Assembly: GCA_022835595.1 (NCBI GenBank)
Contig: BQUP01000001.1
Location: 3,086,688-3,150,687 of the forward strand
Length of the DNA stretch: 64,000 nucleotides
Origin: Cystobasidium ongulense
Taxonomy: Eukaryota > Basidiomycota > Cystobasidiomycetes > Cystobasidiales > Cystobasidiaceae
Reading direction: 5' to 3'
Shown piece after piece: positions 1 to 11,608 of the stretch. The notes below the pieces were generated by a model. The model was not told the DNA's origin. It did not search any database and was given only the letters and a program-made list of their open reading frames with translations. Within the stretch, counting starts at the first letter, position 1, and each line of letters opens with the position of its first letter. A program made the position numbers and the translations under genes.

Positions 1-820
1 GGTCATCTTATGGGAATATACGACAGAAAAGCTCTCTGTCCGACCAACTTACCATTCAGTTCCGCGTTGAATTGAACCTTCTCCGAAATGTCGGCCAATT
101 CTTTTCGCCAGACTTTGAGTTTTGCACGCAACTCCTCACGCTGCCGTGGTGGGTTCATGAAGGCGGCTGGTCGGGGTATGCGCTGCTATAGGACAGGAAA
201 AAAGCGACCTACCCCTGTGACACTCCAAATCCACTTGTCAGGACTCTGGGCCAGAAGCTCTTCAAATTCTTTGCAAATCCCATCGGCTCGCTTCTGAAGG
301 TCCGATGACTCAACCAAGTTCTGCGCGAATCGTATACAGTCAGAAGTATAGCGGGCAAATTTTTGTCGAAATCTGAGGTCTCACACGCATACTCATCTCT
401 AGAACATCATCTTGAAGCTTCCTGAAAGCATGGGCTAGTTCGGTTTCCATCGTACTGCTATCTACAGGGCCTTTAACCCGATTCTTGTGCGCGAGCACTG
501 ACGCTTTCAGCTTAGCAAAGAACCTTTTGTTGTGATCCAAGTTTTTACAGAAGCAAGAGGCAACTCATCAATGCACTCGTAACCTCTTGAAAAGGCAACA
601 CTCCTTGAATTGACAGGACATACCTGACCTACAAGCGCGACAGAACCGGCTGACGGATATTAAGTCAGTCATGTAGCGAGAACATGCCGTTTCAGCATCA
701 AGACATACTCTCAGTTTCGTATCAAAGCAGCCATATCGATATAACGTCAGCTTGGAGTTAAAACAGGTGAGCACGATCGTATGGTCCTCGCCATAGACTC
801 GGATCAGATCCTCTGGAATT
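1..820 (-). CDS. Unrecognised multi-exon gene, 3' part cut by the window edge
   Basis: Several minus-strand stretches look coding and end in good splice sites, but I recognise no family. From the 5' side: an exon at about 808-720 after a TTCCAG acceptor, reading EDLIRVYGEDHTIVL and ending before GTATGT; an exon at about 564-377 with KRFFAKLKASVLAHKNRVKG; an exon at 320-213 with ADGICKEFEELLAQSPDKW; and an exon at about 147-53, charged and probably helical (REELRAKLKVWRKELADI), ending before GTAAGT, so the gene runs off the left edge. The start codon and the join between the first two exons are unresolved. It may be a helical regulatory or STAND-type N-terminal region, but that is a guess. It lies tail-to-tail with nothing visible and upstream of the cyclase gene on the same strand. 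Confidence 0.35.
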
Positions 821-966
821 AGAAAGGACTCAGTTGGGTGCTCTTTATTTCGTTCATCACTATATTGCGTCTTTCATTTCCATTTCTACTATTGCTGTCA
901 AAAACTGCGCTAGACACTGTTGCGGGCTCTCAGTCTGTACTGTTTGCTAAGTCATCATCGTTCAGT

Positions 967-2329
967 TTAGAAGATGCACAGCCCATTCGGAGGACTAGCT
1001 ACACCACCGGGTACGTTGAGGGGAGCGCTGGTGAAGAAGAAAGAGTACCGTCCTAGCTCTTCGCATGTCGCAGCAAGATCATCCAGCGCGAACAGTTCAC
1101 CTAGAGGAATAAGGTGATTAGACAAAATCCCCGTTCTGGGCACGCCGGATAGCTTACCAAGAGTCATTCCAAGACCAGATAGAATTCTCGGATGCATAAG
1201 CTCGCCCGTGACGGCAGGAGTACATTCCCAAGCGACGGTGTCAGCTCCTACAGCAGCCTGTAAACATTTGCGGAAAGAGGCTAGTTAGCATCTAATTCAA
1301 GGAAGACGTGACAAGGCTGATTCAAAACCTACGAATTTGCTGTCCCAAAGCCAAGCAAGTACCTCATCTTCTTGCTTTACACCAGCAGCCTTGACGTGTC
1401 CTGTAGACGCAAGCTGGATCTGCTCTTCTTCGGTAAGTCTGGTCACTGCTCCGACGAAGCCTGTTCGGACAAGTACGATATCGCCGGCTCGAAGTTCAGT
1501 TCCTTGAGCTGCTATGCACTCTTTGAGCTCGGCTAGAGAGATGGGTCGGCTATAGAGAATAATTAAGACATAAGCGTAAATCTGCACTTCTCAAATTGTG
1601 CAAAGCATCGTATATGCATACCCAGACAACGGGTCGTAGCCCTTTCCGTTCTTTTGCGCATAAGCATAGAAATCAATGAGTACACCGCGTCCTACGATGC
1701 CTTTCTTTGCGAAAGCTATGCAAGGCAGAGGTCAGCTGCTAACGTCAAGCGCAACTGCGTTGAAATTTCTGATCTACCTTGGATACCGTTGCGGGTATTT
1801 GCCTTTTCACCCTTAATACTTTCCATGGTGACACCGTTATAGAACTGCTTTTGCTCTTGGTATGCGAAATGACGGAATGAATCCCATTGCGAGGAGCTCT
1901 GAGTGTTGAAGTGAAGAATGTCATCATTGACAGTACGAGGAGCTTTGTGAATAATGGTGTGTTCGTATTTCTTTCGATTTAGGAATGGCACAGCAGGCTT
2001 ATCCAGTGGCCAGCTTTGGGGCGAACATAATACATTCAACTATTGCTCAAGCGTCGCTCTTATCCAGAAAATGTATCCAAACTCACTCTATCGAGACCCG
2101 CTCGCCGGTCTGAATTTCCTGAGAAGCGGCTTTTACAACTTCTTTTGTCAGGTGATTCTGACAAGCCATATGAAGAAGTAAGCTTAGAACAGTGTTTAAC
2201 ATTGTACAGCCAGCTTACCAGGCATCCTAGCTCATCGTCTTTACCCCACACGAACCAAGCAGAGTTGGGAGGGTGAGATTTGTCCAGAGGGAGGTCAGAC
2301 CACTTTGGATAGTTGGCAACTTGAGACAT
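967..2329 (-). CDS. Cyclase-family metal-dependent hydrolase (kynurenine formamidase-like fold)
   Basis: This protein of about 345 residues belongs to the cyclase family (Pfam Cyclase), whose fungal members hydrolyse or rearrange small amide, lactone or ring substrates. It is encoded in about six exons. The start is ATG at 2329 (MSQVANYPKWSDLPLDK). Good joins give LGCL/NHLTKEVVKAASQEI, then GERVSID/WPLDKPAVPF. The central metal-site region reads HFNTQSSSQWDSFRHFAYQ, matching the family pattern of His then Asp/His ligands around a W-D-x-x-x-H core. Later come KKGIVGRGVLIDFYAYA and the family-typical C-terminus LGRYSFFFTSAPLNVPGG followed by VASPPN. No signal peptide is evident, so it is probably cytosolic. 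It sits beside the alpha/beta hydrolase on the same strand, at the edge of the metabolic block. The true substrate is unknown. Confidence 0.87.
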
Positions 2330-2606
2330 GTTTGCTGATGATATTTTTTAGATGATTCACGATGTGTATTCACTTGTACGGAGGAAAGCAGCTGGTACGG
2401 TATTGTCTCACTGCTCCGCAATCTCTTTCTTTCCCCGGCGTAGCCGTCATGCAGCCGCAGCCGGCGCGGGCAAATTTACCGACAGGCTTTACAAGGCTCT
2501 CTTGACAGAGACGGAGTAAAAGGGGTTCATTATAAATGGCCCTAGCAAGTGTTGCAGTTTCCTTCCAACTCGTACAAAGACTGTCATGCACACGACCCTT
2601 ACTACC

Positions 2607-3771
2607 CTATGACTGAGATACAAGGCGTTCCACGGCTGCGGCAATATCCTTCCAAGGCTCAACAGTTTCAGGCATGTCGCCCAGTATAGCATATACATGT
2701 ACCATTCCGTTGCCAATAACCAGTTTTCCACAAGACTTGCCTCCTGACTCCTGTTCGAGCTTTTTCCAAAAGCGCAGCTGGTCATGGTACAGCAGCTCTC
2801 TTGTTCCGATAGACATAGAGATCTTTGGTATGCCATTGGTGAAGTCACCATAGACTGGACTAGCTAGAGGATTCTTCAGCTCTTGGTCTTGGTAGCCTGT
2901 CCACATACGAGAAGCTTCAAACAGGCCTTCCAGATTCAGCCAAGGGTCCTAAGGAGACGACAGTCAATGTCTATAACTTGTGTAAATCCAGCATATGTTT
3001 GCTCACCTGTTCATTCTGCATCTCAAGTTCCGGAGTGCTCATAGAGATGTCTGTCCAGGGTGATGACAGCACTAGTTCTGTTGGCATGTAATTCTTCTGC
3101 TGGTCTCGGATTGCCAATGCCAGACCAATGCATAGGCCCCCTCCAGCTGAATCTCCCATGAGCAGGTACTTGCCATTGGCAGCTTCGGAGGCAGTACGTT
3201 CGAGAAGTCTCAGCATGGGTGGATATGCGTCTTTGAATGTATACGTTGGTCCCTTGGGGTAAATTGGGAGGATGACCCTGCAGCCGTAATTCGCAGCTAG
3301 TCTTTTCACTGCTGTCCATTGTTTCACGCCTGGCTGATGTATGTAGGCACCTAGTAGAGCCAAACCAGTATCATCTTCAGATATTGGCATTCAAAGCACG
3401 CACAAAGACTATCTTACCACCATGAAGGTACACTATTGTGCCCTTATATTGCTTCCCAGCTGGGCGTATGTCGAAGACCGGACAGTTGACTAGTCGCGAA
3501 TCCAGTTCAGTGCGGGTTATCGTCAGGTCTGGAATCTGCACAGCTGGGTCGGGTTCTACAGGCTACAGGTTAATCTCAGCGAGATCCACGAATGTGTAGC
3601 TTGGGTTTGCAGTACGGTCTTGTTGTCTACTACACTCCGTACTGTCTCAGGCGAGCCCCATCTCAACTGCTTGATGCGAGCAAGGCGTATGGTAGCAGCA
3701 ATCCATCTGCTCTTCCAACTAGCGGTGTTGAAGATGAATAGTTCGCGTATAGCAAGTATCCAATGATACAT
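2607..3771 (-). CDS. HSL-type alpha/beta hydrolase (esterase/lipase, Say1-like)
   Basis: A serine hydrolase of about 335 residues in four exons. The start ATG at 3771 gives a hydrophobic N-terminus (MYHWILAIRELFIF). A 52-nt intron is removed to give VVDNKT/PVEPDPAVQIPDL. The oxyanion motif is HGGAYIHQP, split by an intron inside the second Gly codon. The nucleophile elbow is GDSAGGG and the likely catalytic His lies in NGMVHVY near the C-terminus; an acidic residue before it would complete the triad. This is the hormone-sensitive-lipase clan that includes fungal steryl acetyl hydrolases and carboxylesterases. In this context, close to a Baeyer-Villiger monooxygenase, it is a good candidate to hydrolyse the ester or lactone product. 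That role is inference; the fold and active site are seen. Confidence 0.88.
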
Positions 3772-4077
3772 GATTGTCGAATTTGTCTAATGAAGCCAGA
3801 CCCAAACGGTGTTCTACATGCTCATATCCTGCAGCTGGAGAGTGATCGAAACGGCTGCATGATACCGGTTTGCCACGCTGCCCATGCCATAGTGCAACCG
3901 GCAAGTGAGGCTTTGATATAAGAAGAGAGCGGCGAAAACCAAGAATAATTGCCCATAAGAAAGTTTTTCGGTAGAGCGTGATTTACACACCCTCTTGCCA
4001 GAAGTCGCTTTCGTGGCAGTGACTAATAGTCTAGAAATGTTACATATAGGTTGAAGAGCCGGCCCGTTTCCATTATT
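3772..4077. other. Intergenic, no supported gene
   Basis: Promoter-side region of the alpha/beta hydrolase and downstream of the small protein gene. Only short ORFs without splice or homology support are present. Confidence 0.5.
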
Positions 4078-4632
4078 TCACAGCTGGAGCGCAATGACTT
4101 CACGCGCCCCAGGCTGGACTGTCTCTACCCTGAATTCAGCCTTGGGATCTGAAAACTCCACCATATCGCCCGGTAATAGGTCTCTGCTGCTTCCATCTCT
4201 TGTGTGAAGCCGCGTAGTATGTGAAGAGTTGATTTCGATCTAGCCGTGTAGAAGTTAAATGTCAGTGACAGTAATATCGACCTGGTATATGCTTGCCTCT
4301 TACTACAGGACTCTCCAATGTATGCCATTCATTCACTGCTGCCCACGTTAGTATCCTCCAGCTGATAGATGCAAGGAAATCCCCTTACAGGCTTTGGCGT
4401 GCTTATCTTCGACACGGACAAACTCCATGGCCTTTGCTGGGTACCTGTGGCTCACAATATCAGCTTGGGGTGTCTTTCCTGATCTTAAGAACACACACGC
4501 CTACTTGATTGATCTCGCACCGATCCAACCTTGAGTGGCCATCTTGACAGGCTTGTAGCTTATTGTCGATTTACCTCCTGGACCTTGCGTGACCTCGATA
4601 ATAACAACGTTGTTGTCTTTGTCGGTTGCCAT
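4078..4632 (-). CDS. Small protein of unknown function (about 115 aa, five or so exons)
   Basis: The start ATG at 4632 gives MATDKDNNVVIIEVTQGPG, and splicing at GT-AG sites yields GGWIGARSIKYPAKAMEFV, RVEDKHAKALNEWHTLESP, then a C-terminal exon with LLPGDMVEFSDPKAEFRVET, ending VIALQL and TGA at 4080-4078. Four short introns in so small a gene and a continuous frame across them argue that it is real. I do not recognise the family. The strand-rich composition and LPGDMVEF motif recall small beta-barrel or cupin-like proteins, but no metal-ligand pattern is convincing. It is divergent from the EthD-like gene and shares a 260-bp promoter with it, so co-regulation with the metabolic genes is likely. 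Confidence 0.6.
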
Positions 4633-4892
4633 GGCTGAAATCTTTTCGAACTGTTGCAGACTTGCTTGATGAAGCAGAACTAGTTACTATTTGACTGGAA
4701 CTCTTGGATCCCCAGAGGCCGGCTTCTTTCGATCAAGCTTTAAGGGCCGGCATTGTGGGTTTGAGAGGGGAACCAAGCGGCCGAGCATTATACCGGCCTT
4801 CGCAGGAAAACTGCCTGAATTCGCAGCTACTTTGTATCTGGGCAGTGGAAAGTCGAGACCGAGGTATTGTACTGAAAGACTTCAAGCTAATC

Positions 4893-5565
4893 ATGGCCAG
4901 TCAAGCACCCTACACCTGGATCATCAGCTCGGAGAAGCTGGATGTAGCGGGCTCTCCAGTGCACGTGGAGGGCGAAGGTCAGGGAGAATACCTCACCATA
5001 CTTGCGACCGGCACTATCACTATTCAAGACAAACTAAAGGCTGCATCTGTAAGGTCGGTTCTATCCTACGTGGAAGTCCCAGGGTAAGCCACGAACGGGT
5101 CTTGTCAAATGTTGCCGGAGCTGACCATTGTCTTCACTTCTTCCCGGCAGCGGTCAAGGACCCAGACCTGGAGCAGGGACACCAGGCTTACTTGTCGTTG
5201 TCGGTCTCACTCCAACTCCTGATCAAGAACAGGATCTCAATGACTGGTATCGAGACGAGCATGTAACAATGTTGAGCAAGGTAGGTCTCATATTCCAGGC
5301 TCACATCGAAGCTTGTCCATGTACCATGTCTGACTCCGCGCTATCACAGGTGCCAGGATGGATCAAATCTCAGCGTCTCAAGCTAGCTGACAAGAGCCAG
5401 ACTGGTCCACAGTACTTGGCTCTTCACTTCTACGAGAAAGAGAACGGAACGGGAACCTCACAGGAGTTCAAAGATGCAGTCATGACTCCCTGGTGTTCCA
5501 AAATAATCAGTACCTGCAAGAACAATGGCCCCACGGGATATGCAAGATGGGAATGGCAGCTGTAA
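4893..5565 (+). CDS. EthD-like dimeric alpha/beta-barrel protein
   Basis: A protein of about 185 residues in three exons. The first ATG that precedes conserved-looking sequence is at 4893 (MASQAPYTWIISSEKL). Exon 1 ends at CCAGG/GTAAGC and joins a glycine/proline-rich linker (GGQGPRPGAGTPG) before LLVVVGLTPTPDQEQDL. The core NDWYRDEHVTMLSKVPGWIK, with an intron before PGW, is typical of EthD/dimeric ferredoxin-like barrel proteins common in fungal metabolic clusters. The end is GYARWEWQL with TAA. Members of this fold act as small accessory enzymes or bind small molecules; no catalytic assignment is possible. A longer frame begins at a non-ATG codon at 4704, but that region looks like 5' UTR. 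It faces the BVMO gene tail-to-tail, about 90 bp away. Confidence 0.78.
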
Positions 5566-5656
5566 CTTTGATTATGCACGTTGTGTTTCTAGTATACCTA
5601 TAATGAAACAAGAATGAGAACATAGTATGGAGTACATAAGCTTTATACGGGAGCAA

Positions 5657-8326
5657 TTACAAGGTCGAAACGCTGATCAGAGCTGCTAGCGCGGCATCTC
5701 CTTGCTCCCTCTTCTCTTGTCTTTGCTGTGGAGTAAGGTGTGGATGGTCTTGCATGACTCCAACACGTTTCAACTGAAATGAGAATCGTACAGATCAGTT
5801 CATCTATCACTCCAGCTCGCCTCGGCTCGACACAATCTCAACTCACATTGTGAGCATTGCGATTGCCACCATTGCACTCGACTTCGACAAAGCCATTGCC
5901 GAAGTAGGAATACTGGCACGCAGGATCGAGGTATTCATAGTCGTAATCCTCCCAGCGAGGTTCCGCAAGAGCTTCAATGAAATGTAAACCCGAGCCTCCC
6001 CAAAGAGCCGAGACTCGGCCATCTATGCTGTGATTCTTGTACCAAGATCTGCAGCCCCCTGTCCAGACGGAGTCTTTCATCCATCTATCAACGTAGCGAG
6101 TGAAGTGCTCAACAGCCCGATCCTGAATGCACATTGACTTGATAGCTTGCTTGCGGATCTTGTTGATGCACTTGAGAATATAGTCTACCTGCTGTTCAGA
6201 TGCTGGAACTAGGGATCCTTGACCAATGGGTGCATTCGGCCCGTTGACCAAGAAGTAGTTGGGGAAATCGTTCATGGCGACAGCCATGTATCCGTAGGGA
6301 TTGGCAGTGAACGTGTCGTCAAGCTGGAAGCCATCGCGGCCGATGAGAGGGAAACGTGGCTTATGTGAAACATCGAAGCCCTATAGAAGCAGCGTCAGTA
6401 AGTAAGTCATAGGGACCTTAGTGTGAGCATCCTCACTGTTGCACAGATAATGGCATCATAATCGCGTCGCTCTCCATCGTCCATCTCGAGACCAGTTTCT
6501 GTGAAGGCCTTGATATTCTGGCGCTTGACTGTGACATTGTCTGCACACAGAGCTTCCAGATATCCTATTCCAGGAGTCATACGGCGACTAGACAGAAACT
6601 TAGTAAGCAAGGAGTACGAAAGGAAGGAAGATCATGGCAGCTTACCAGCCGACCTCCCAATTAGGAATCATGCTCTCTATAAGCTCTGGCTTCTTGCTCA
6701 ATCGCTTCTTCATTTGTACGGTAACATTCTGACGCATCTTGTCTTGTAGGGGATGTCCCTTCAGGAAGAGGTGGACTAAAGCAACTTATGTCAGTGGTGT
6801 GTTACAGCAATGTCCATGGGTGGGAAAGACTTACAGCCGTCCGAAATTCCGCCCTCCAGATCTTGACGATGCTGAACTAGAGCATTGAAGTTCTCTGTGA
6901 ACTCTTTAATCTGCTCGTCGGAGTATCGGGTGTCGAGTGTACCATCTGGTAAGCGCTTCAAAAGATTCTCTGATACAGACGGAGTGATCCATGTATTACT
7001 GCGGAGGTGTGCGGTAAGGTGCTTCGCTTCTGGCTGTAGAGTAGGTACGATCTGGATGGAAGAACTGCCGCTACCGACAACAGCGATATTCTTGTCTTTA
7101 GCGTTGAAGGACCGGTCGTAGGCAGCCGAGTGGAGCAGGGTCCCCTTGTAGTTTTCAATGTTCGCAATCTTAGGCCATTGCCAGTTGCTGTACCGAAGTG
7201 AAGCTTAGTGGCGACATCCACCAGTGCGACGAAAGCATGAACTCACTTCAAAGGTCCAGCTGCATTGATGCTGCAAATATATGCATAAGGATTGCGATCT
7301 ACGAGAGTATCTGGCAATGTACTCACAGGACGTCGCATGTATCTTCGAATGCCTGGCCATTGTGTTCCACTTGCAAGTGCCATTTGCCAGCATCCTCATC
7401 CCAGCGCGCAGCTTGTACTCGGTGGCTCAGCTTGATGTACTGATCTCCATGATACTTGTGGCAGGTGTCTTCAATGTACTGCTGAATCTCATCGCTTCCA
7501 GAGTAGAAGTTTTTCCAGTCGGGCTTGAGCTCGAAGGTGTAGGCGTAGCTGTAACCAAGTCAGCTAAGATTCTCCAGAAGCACACGAGGCTGTGCGCTTA
7601 CCGATGAGAAGGGATATCGCAAGCAGCTCCTGGATAGATGTTCTCGAACCTGTGCCAGAGCGGGAGCGTCAGATGGAAGCAAGCGAAGGTGAAGCCTGCA
7701 CGAAATTGTCGATCGTACCAAGTGCCTCCAACATTGGAATTCTTTCTGTTGACGAGCGTGATTCACTTAGCGTGACTTTGTTGAAGTCAATACGAGGCAA
7801 AGACTCACTCGTAGATGGTCAAGTCGATTCCACTGTGCTCAACGTCAGCTTCAGTGACGAGCCGTGCTTATCACAGACAGACTCACGGAGCCAGTTGAGC
7901 TTAGTAGGAGAAGCAGGCAAGCATCAGCCCGCTGTTGTCACAACCTGGATTCTGTAGAGGTACTTACGGGCACGTATGCTCAGGTAGACTCCTGAGAATC
8001 CTGCACCAACTATAGTGTATCGATTTCAGAAGCTGACTCTTTCTCGCTGCTCCGCTAGGCTTGGTGCCGCCGACTCACTGCAAACCACTCGGAAAGGCCT
8101 CGGCTGTTCGTAGAACGCATCTTTATCGTGATTGAAGCCCAAGCTGTATGTTGCAAAAGTGCTATTTCAGCAGGGACTGAGAACTCAAGGCTGGACGTGC
8201 AGACACGAACCTCGAGAATAACCCTGTGCTAGAGTCTCTGGCGGAGTGACCGCCACCGTTGGCTGAGCCATTGCTATGTCCGTTCACGCCATTGGCGTGG
8301 GTGCCGTTCTGCATTTCGGAGACCAT
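5657..8326 (-). CDS. FAD/NADPH flavin monooxygenase, type I Baeyer-Villiger class
   Basis: A large flavoprotein in many exons, starting at ATG 8326 (MVSEMQNGTHANGVNGHS) with a Gly/Asn-rich leader. Splicing gives VVCIGAGFSGVYLSI, the FAD-binding GxGxxG. Next come GIDLTIYE and the region around the second exon set ending in a CDIPSH-like motif. The signature YKGTLLHSAAYD is a relaxed form of the BVMO fingerprint FxGxxxHxxxW[PD]. The NADPH-binding Rossmann site is AVVGSGSSSIQ. The C-terminal half has NYFLVNGPNAPIGQGS, typical of fungal BVMO-like enzymes. The last exon after a GTGAGT intron gives LKRVGVMQDHPHLTP and ends VSTL with TAA. The family inserts oxygen next to ketones to give esters or lactones, or oxidises heteroatoms. 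It is divergent from the first MFS transporter. Confidence 0.88.
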
Positions 8327-8719
8327 GCTTGCTAGTGTTTGAGATATCTAACGGAGTAACACGATTCGCTGTCTGCAGTGACAGTGTTCCTCGGGCAATG
8401 GGATGGTCAAGACAAACAAGAAGAGAGGAAGAACTCGATGCGGTGGCAATGTACCATCTTGAAGGATAGCCGCTCCTTGAAAGCTTGTAACCGCCTTTCA
8501 CCGCTAAAGAGGAGATTCCTGATGGCAAGGCATCGGCAGACCGGTTGTATGAAAAGTCCCTCTTTTGGTGGCAAGCAAAATGCTGGCGCCGGCGTATAGC
8601 ACACCGAGCCCTGCCCCCCGTTTCTGTACAATCCCATACCCCGGATTATTTCCCTTCGATTAACTCACTCCCTCCGCAGAACCCAAGCCCATTTCCGGGG
8701 CAGATATCCCACCACAGAA
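8327..8719. promoter_or_regulatory. Divergent promoter between the BVMO and MFS transporter 1
   Basis: A 393-bp space between head-to-head starts at 8326 (minus) and 8720 (plus). It holds the CCCCGGATTAT element annotated separately and a pyrimidine-rich stretch near the transporter start. A shared regulator for the enzyme and the permease is a reasonable inference. Confidence 0.45.
8639..8649 (+). promoter_or_regulatory. CCCCGGATTAT element, copy 1
   Basis: The 11-mer CCCCGGATTAT lies 81 bp before the ATG of MFS transporter 1. The same 11-mer occurs 82 bp before the ATG of the next transporter gene. It contains a CGG triplet, the core recognised by many Zn2Cys6 regulators, and two such regulator genes lie in this block. 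Function is inferred only from position. Confidence 0.35.
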
Positions 8720-10972
8720 ATGCAGGACGCCAAGAAGACTGAGTTCGACTCGGACGGTGGTCACATCGAGAGGGCAGCAACTGGGACAGACGGAGAATAC
8801 GTGGGTCATGACACGTAAGTCTGCTGGCCCCTTCTGGCTATCCTACAAGTTGCTGAGTGTCCTGCAGATCCGACATCGCAAAGGCCATTATCGCTGAACA
8901 CAAAGGCGAACCGCTGCCATCACCAGAAGAGCTGCGTAAAGTCCGATGGAAAATAGACTTATACCTATTGCCGCTCCTCTGTTGGGTTTACGCCTTGCAA
9001 TACCTCGACAAGGTTTCGTATGGACAGAGTGCGAACTTCGGCGCTTTGGTCGACTTGCAGCTAGAAGAAAAGACTGCTACAGGAGGCACCGACCTGAGTC
9101 GCTTTAAGATTGGATCTATGATATTCTGGACCGGCTGTAAGTCTGCTCCTGTTAATGCACAATGACGAGTCCTGACCTTGATTTGCCATTTCAGTCATTG
9201 CAGGCGTCTATCCGGTATGTGTGGGGTGATCTTGCTGGTACTACAAAGCTGACTCGTACCTCTCCAGCTCACTTTCATCGCCCAACGAGTGCGACCAAGC
9301 AGATCATGCTCTGCCTATACGGTCATTTGGGGCGTTGTCTTCATCCTGGGATCCACTTGTTCTAGCTGGCAAGGCATCTATGCGCAACGCTTCATGCTTG
9401 GCTTCTTCGAGTCGGGAGTTACGCCTTGCTTCATGACTTTGACAGCAATGTTTTATACGAAAGCCGAGCAAGCCTCCAGGTTAGTTCTTTCGTATTGAAC
9501 GTCGAGGAGACGCTAATCTTGAACTCTTACAGGTGTTCTATCTGGTTCTCTGGAACTGGAGTTTCGCAACTCATAGGTTTCCCAATCATGTACGGAGTCC
9601 TGAAGCTTGATATGGACTTTGCAAAGTGGAAAGCTATCTGTAAGCAATCAAGATTCTGCATGCCTGTACTTCGCTCACATACTTGAAACAGATTACCTCT
9701 GGGGTTCTTTCACCATTTTCTTTGGAATTGTCTTCTTCTTCGTCATTCCTAACGACCAAGCTTCTGCTTTTTTCCTCAACAAGCGAGAGAAATACGTTGC
9801 CGTCGAACGACTCAGAACGAACCAAGCTGTGGTAGAAAATCCTCACTTCCAGTGGTACCAAGCCAGGGAAGCGCTTACAGACCCTCGATGCCTCCTCATG
9901 ATCCCGTTGGCCTTCTTGAATGTCATTCCCAACGCTTGTGTCAGCACCTTTTCCCCCATTGTACTCAAGGGAATGGGTTACACCTCACTTCAAACAATTA
10001 TCATGGTGAGCTTTACCGACAAGTTCCGGCAGACTAAGCGGCCCGCTAAAGCATTGATTGCTAGACGATGCCACAAGGAGCGGTCAACGTCGTGATTGTC
10101 ATAGGATATGGCTTCCTACAGCAGCGCTTCCGCAATACTCGCTTCATCTTCTTCCAGCTATCCCTGCTACCCATCATTGGTTGTTCAGCCTTATTGTGGA
10201 AATTGCCCTTCAATAATATTCCAGGCAGATTCTTTGCCGTGACCTGGTTCACCACGTAGGGAGAATAATAATGCACAAGAGACTGTCGCGAAGCTAAAGT
10301 CGAATTTTGCTCCAGATTCACAAGCTCCTTTGTCACTTTGCTTTCCTTAACAGTATCGGTAAGCCCACAGCTCATGTATATACGCAGTGTAACTGACCTG
10401 CGAGACTTTACAGAATGTTTCTGGACACACCAAAAGAAGTGTTGCCAATGCAATGTTCCTCATGGGTTATGCCATTGGACAAGTTGCTGGACCGCTGACT
10501 TACAAACCTACCGAATCTCCCAAGTGCGTGCCGGCTCGCGTAGGAACATCGATTGCATCTACTCACGTTGCTATCGACCCTCGCAGTTTCCCCAGTGGCT
10601 TCCTTGCTACCACAATCTGTCTAGCTCTCGATGTAATCCTGATGTGTGTCTACACGTAGGTCCCGGCTTCTCTACACACCGGCATGTTTCCGTATTCGCT
10701 AACTCGCTGGACCCTACAGAGCGCTCTGCTATTTCGAAAATCGAAGACGCGATAGATTAGGAGAGGAAGGCAGAAAAGATCGAGCTTTCCAGGATCTAAC
10801 TGACAAGGTGAGTCGATCTTGGCCGTGGACTGTTTGCGCATAACGCGTGCTGAGATCAACGCATCTCGGCTTTCTTAGGAGAATCTTTCCTTCAGGTAAG
10901 TGCAATACGGCAGTTTGCACGTTCAATGCTGATTAATTGATTTCTCCTTGTAACTGAAGATACGAGCTGTAA
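8720..10972 (+). CDS. MFS transporter 1, Dal5/anion:cation symporter type
   Basis: A major facilitator of about 500 residues in roughly ten exons. The start ATG at 8720 (MQDAKKTEFDSDGGHIE) is followed by a GTAAGT intron. TM1 contains LYLLPLLCWVYALQYLDK; the LQYxDK motif is typical of the allantoate permease family. Later segments are FILGSTCSSWQGIYAQRFML and TPCFMTLTAMFYTKAEQASR, then a cytosolic loop and the second six-helix half (LMIPLAFLNVIPNACVSTF, NVVIVIGYGFLQQRF, GHTKRSVANAMFLMGYAIG). The in-frame TAG near 10257 lies inside an intron that begins there. The C-terminus is spliced to give NLSFRYEL, the family FRYxL ending. It is expected to import a small organic anion or amide across the plasma membrane. 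It is tandem with a second transporter of the same family. Confidence 0.88.
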
Positions 10973-10995
10973 AGCGCCACCAGGACCTACGAAAC

Positions 10996-11187
10996 AATGT
11001 ATGTGCAAGTGGCAGTTCCTTGAGTAAATCTCAGATGATAGCAAGGGGAATTGAGGTCAGCGGTATCATACACACGGGATTTCTTACCAGAACCAACGGT
11101 TCCTAATATGTGTAAAGTGGCAGTCTTTTACGTAAATCTTATGTGACAGCAAGGGCAATTAACATGATGTTAGCCGTATCCTACACA
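10996..11187 (+). repeat. Diverged direct repeat, two copies of about 80 bp
   Basis: Copy 1 at about 10996-11074 and copy 2 at about 11105-11187 share blocks in the same order: an ATATGTG-type start, AAGTGGCAGT, GTAAATCT, GACAGCAAGGG-like text, then TTAGCCGTATC- or CAGCGGTATC-like text and ATACAC/CTACAC. A third fragment, ACAATGTATGTG, follows at about 11185. Substitutions and small gaps show that it is an old duplication. No coding frame spans it. Confidence 0.6.
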
Positions 11188-11608
11188 ATGTATGTGTAGA
11201 TTCCACCGCACTTCTTATTTTCCTATTCATTCCCTGCCAAAGTCTTTGCCACTTTTGCACATCAAGTATGGAGCATACATGCTTTATGCATAGGGACATT
11301 ATACTCACTGGACCGGCCAATTGCAAGTCTTGATTGGCTCTGGCCGGAGCTCCTCCCATTCCACTCCAGCCCACTTGGAAGTTTTGCCCATCCACTCGTG
11401 CTCAAATGCATCAGGCTGATGGTGGGAGGGATGACCCGGCGTAGGGTCGCCTATTCTGTAGCTATTACTGTACTGCAGAGCTCCGATAATAGAGAGGCAC
11501 AGGGGAAGCAGACTTACAGCCGGTTCAACCGTCGCCACCATCTCGGTCGGCGACCACCCGCCGGGGTTCCTTCCTCCCCTCCGGGGAATCAAGAAGAGCA
11601 GAAGTGGG

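Noticed and set aside
4691-5266. A 191-codon plus-strand frame overlapping the EthD-like gene
   Set aside because: It reads through the intron of the EthD-like gene in another frame and lacks any family pattern; the spliced EthD-like model explains the region.
10257-10320. In-frame stop in MFS transporter 1, suggesting a pseudogene
   Set aside because: The TAG is the first part of a normal GTAGGG intron; splicing at CACAAG restores SFVTLLSLTVS in frame.
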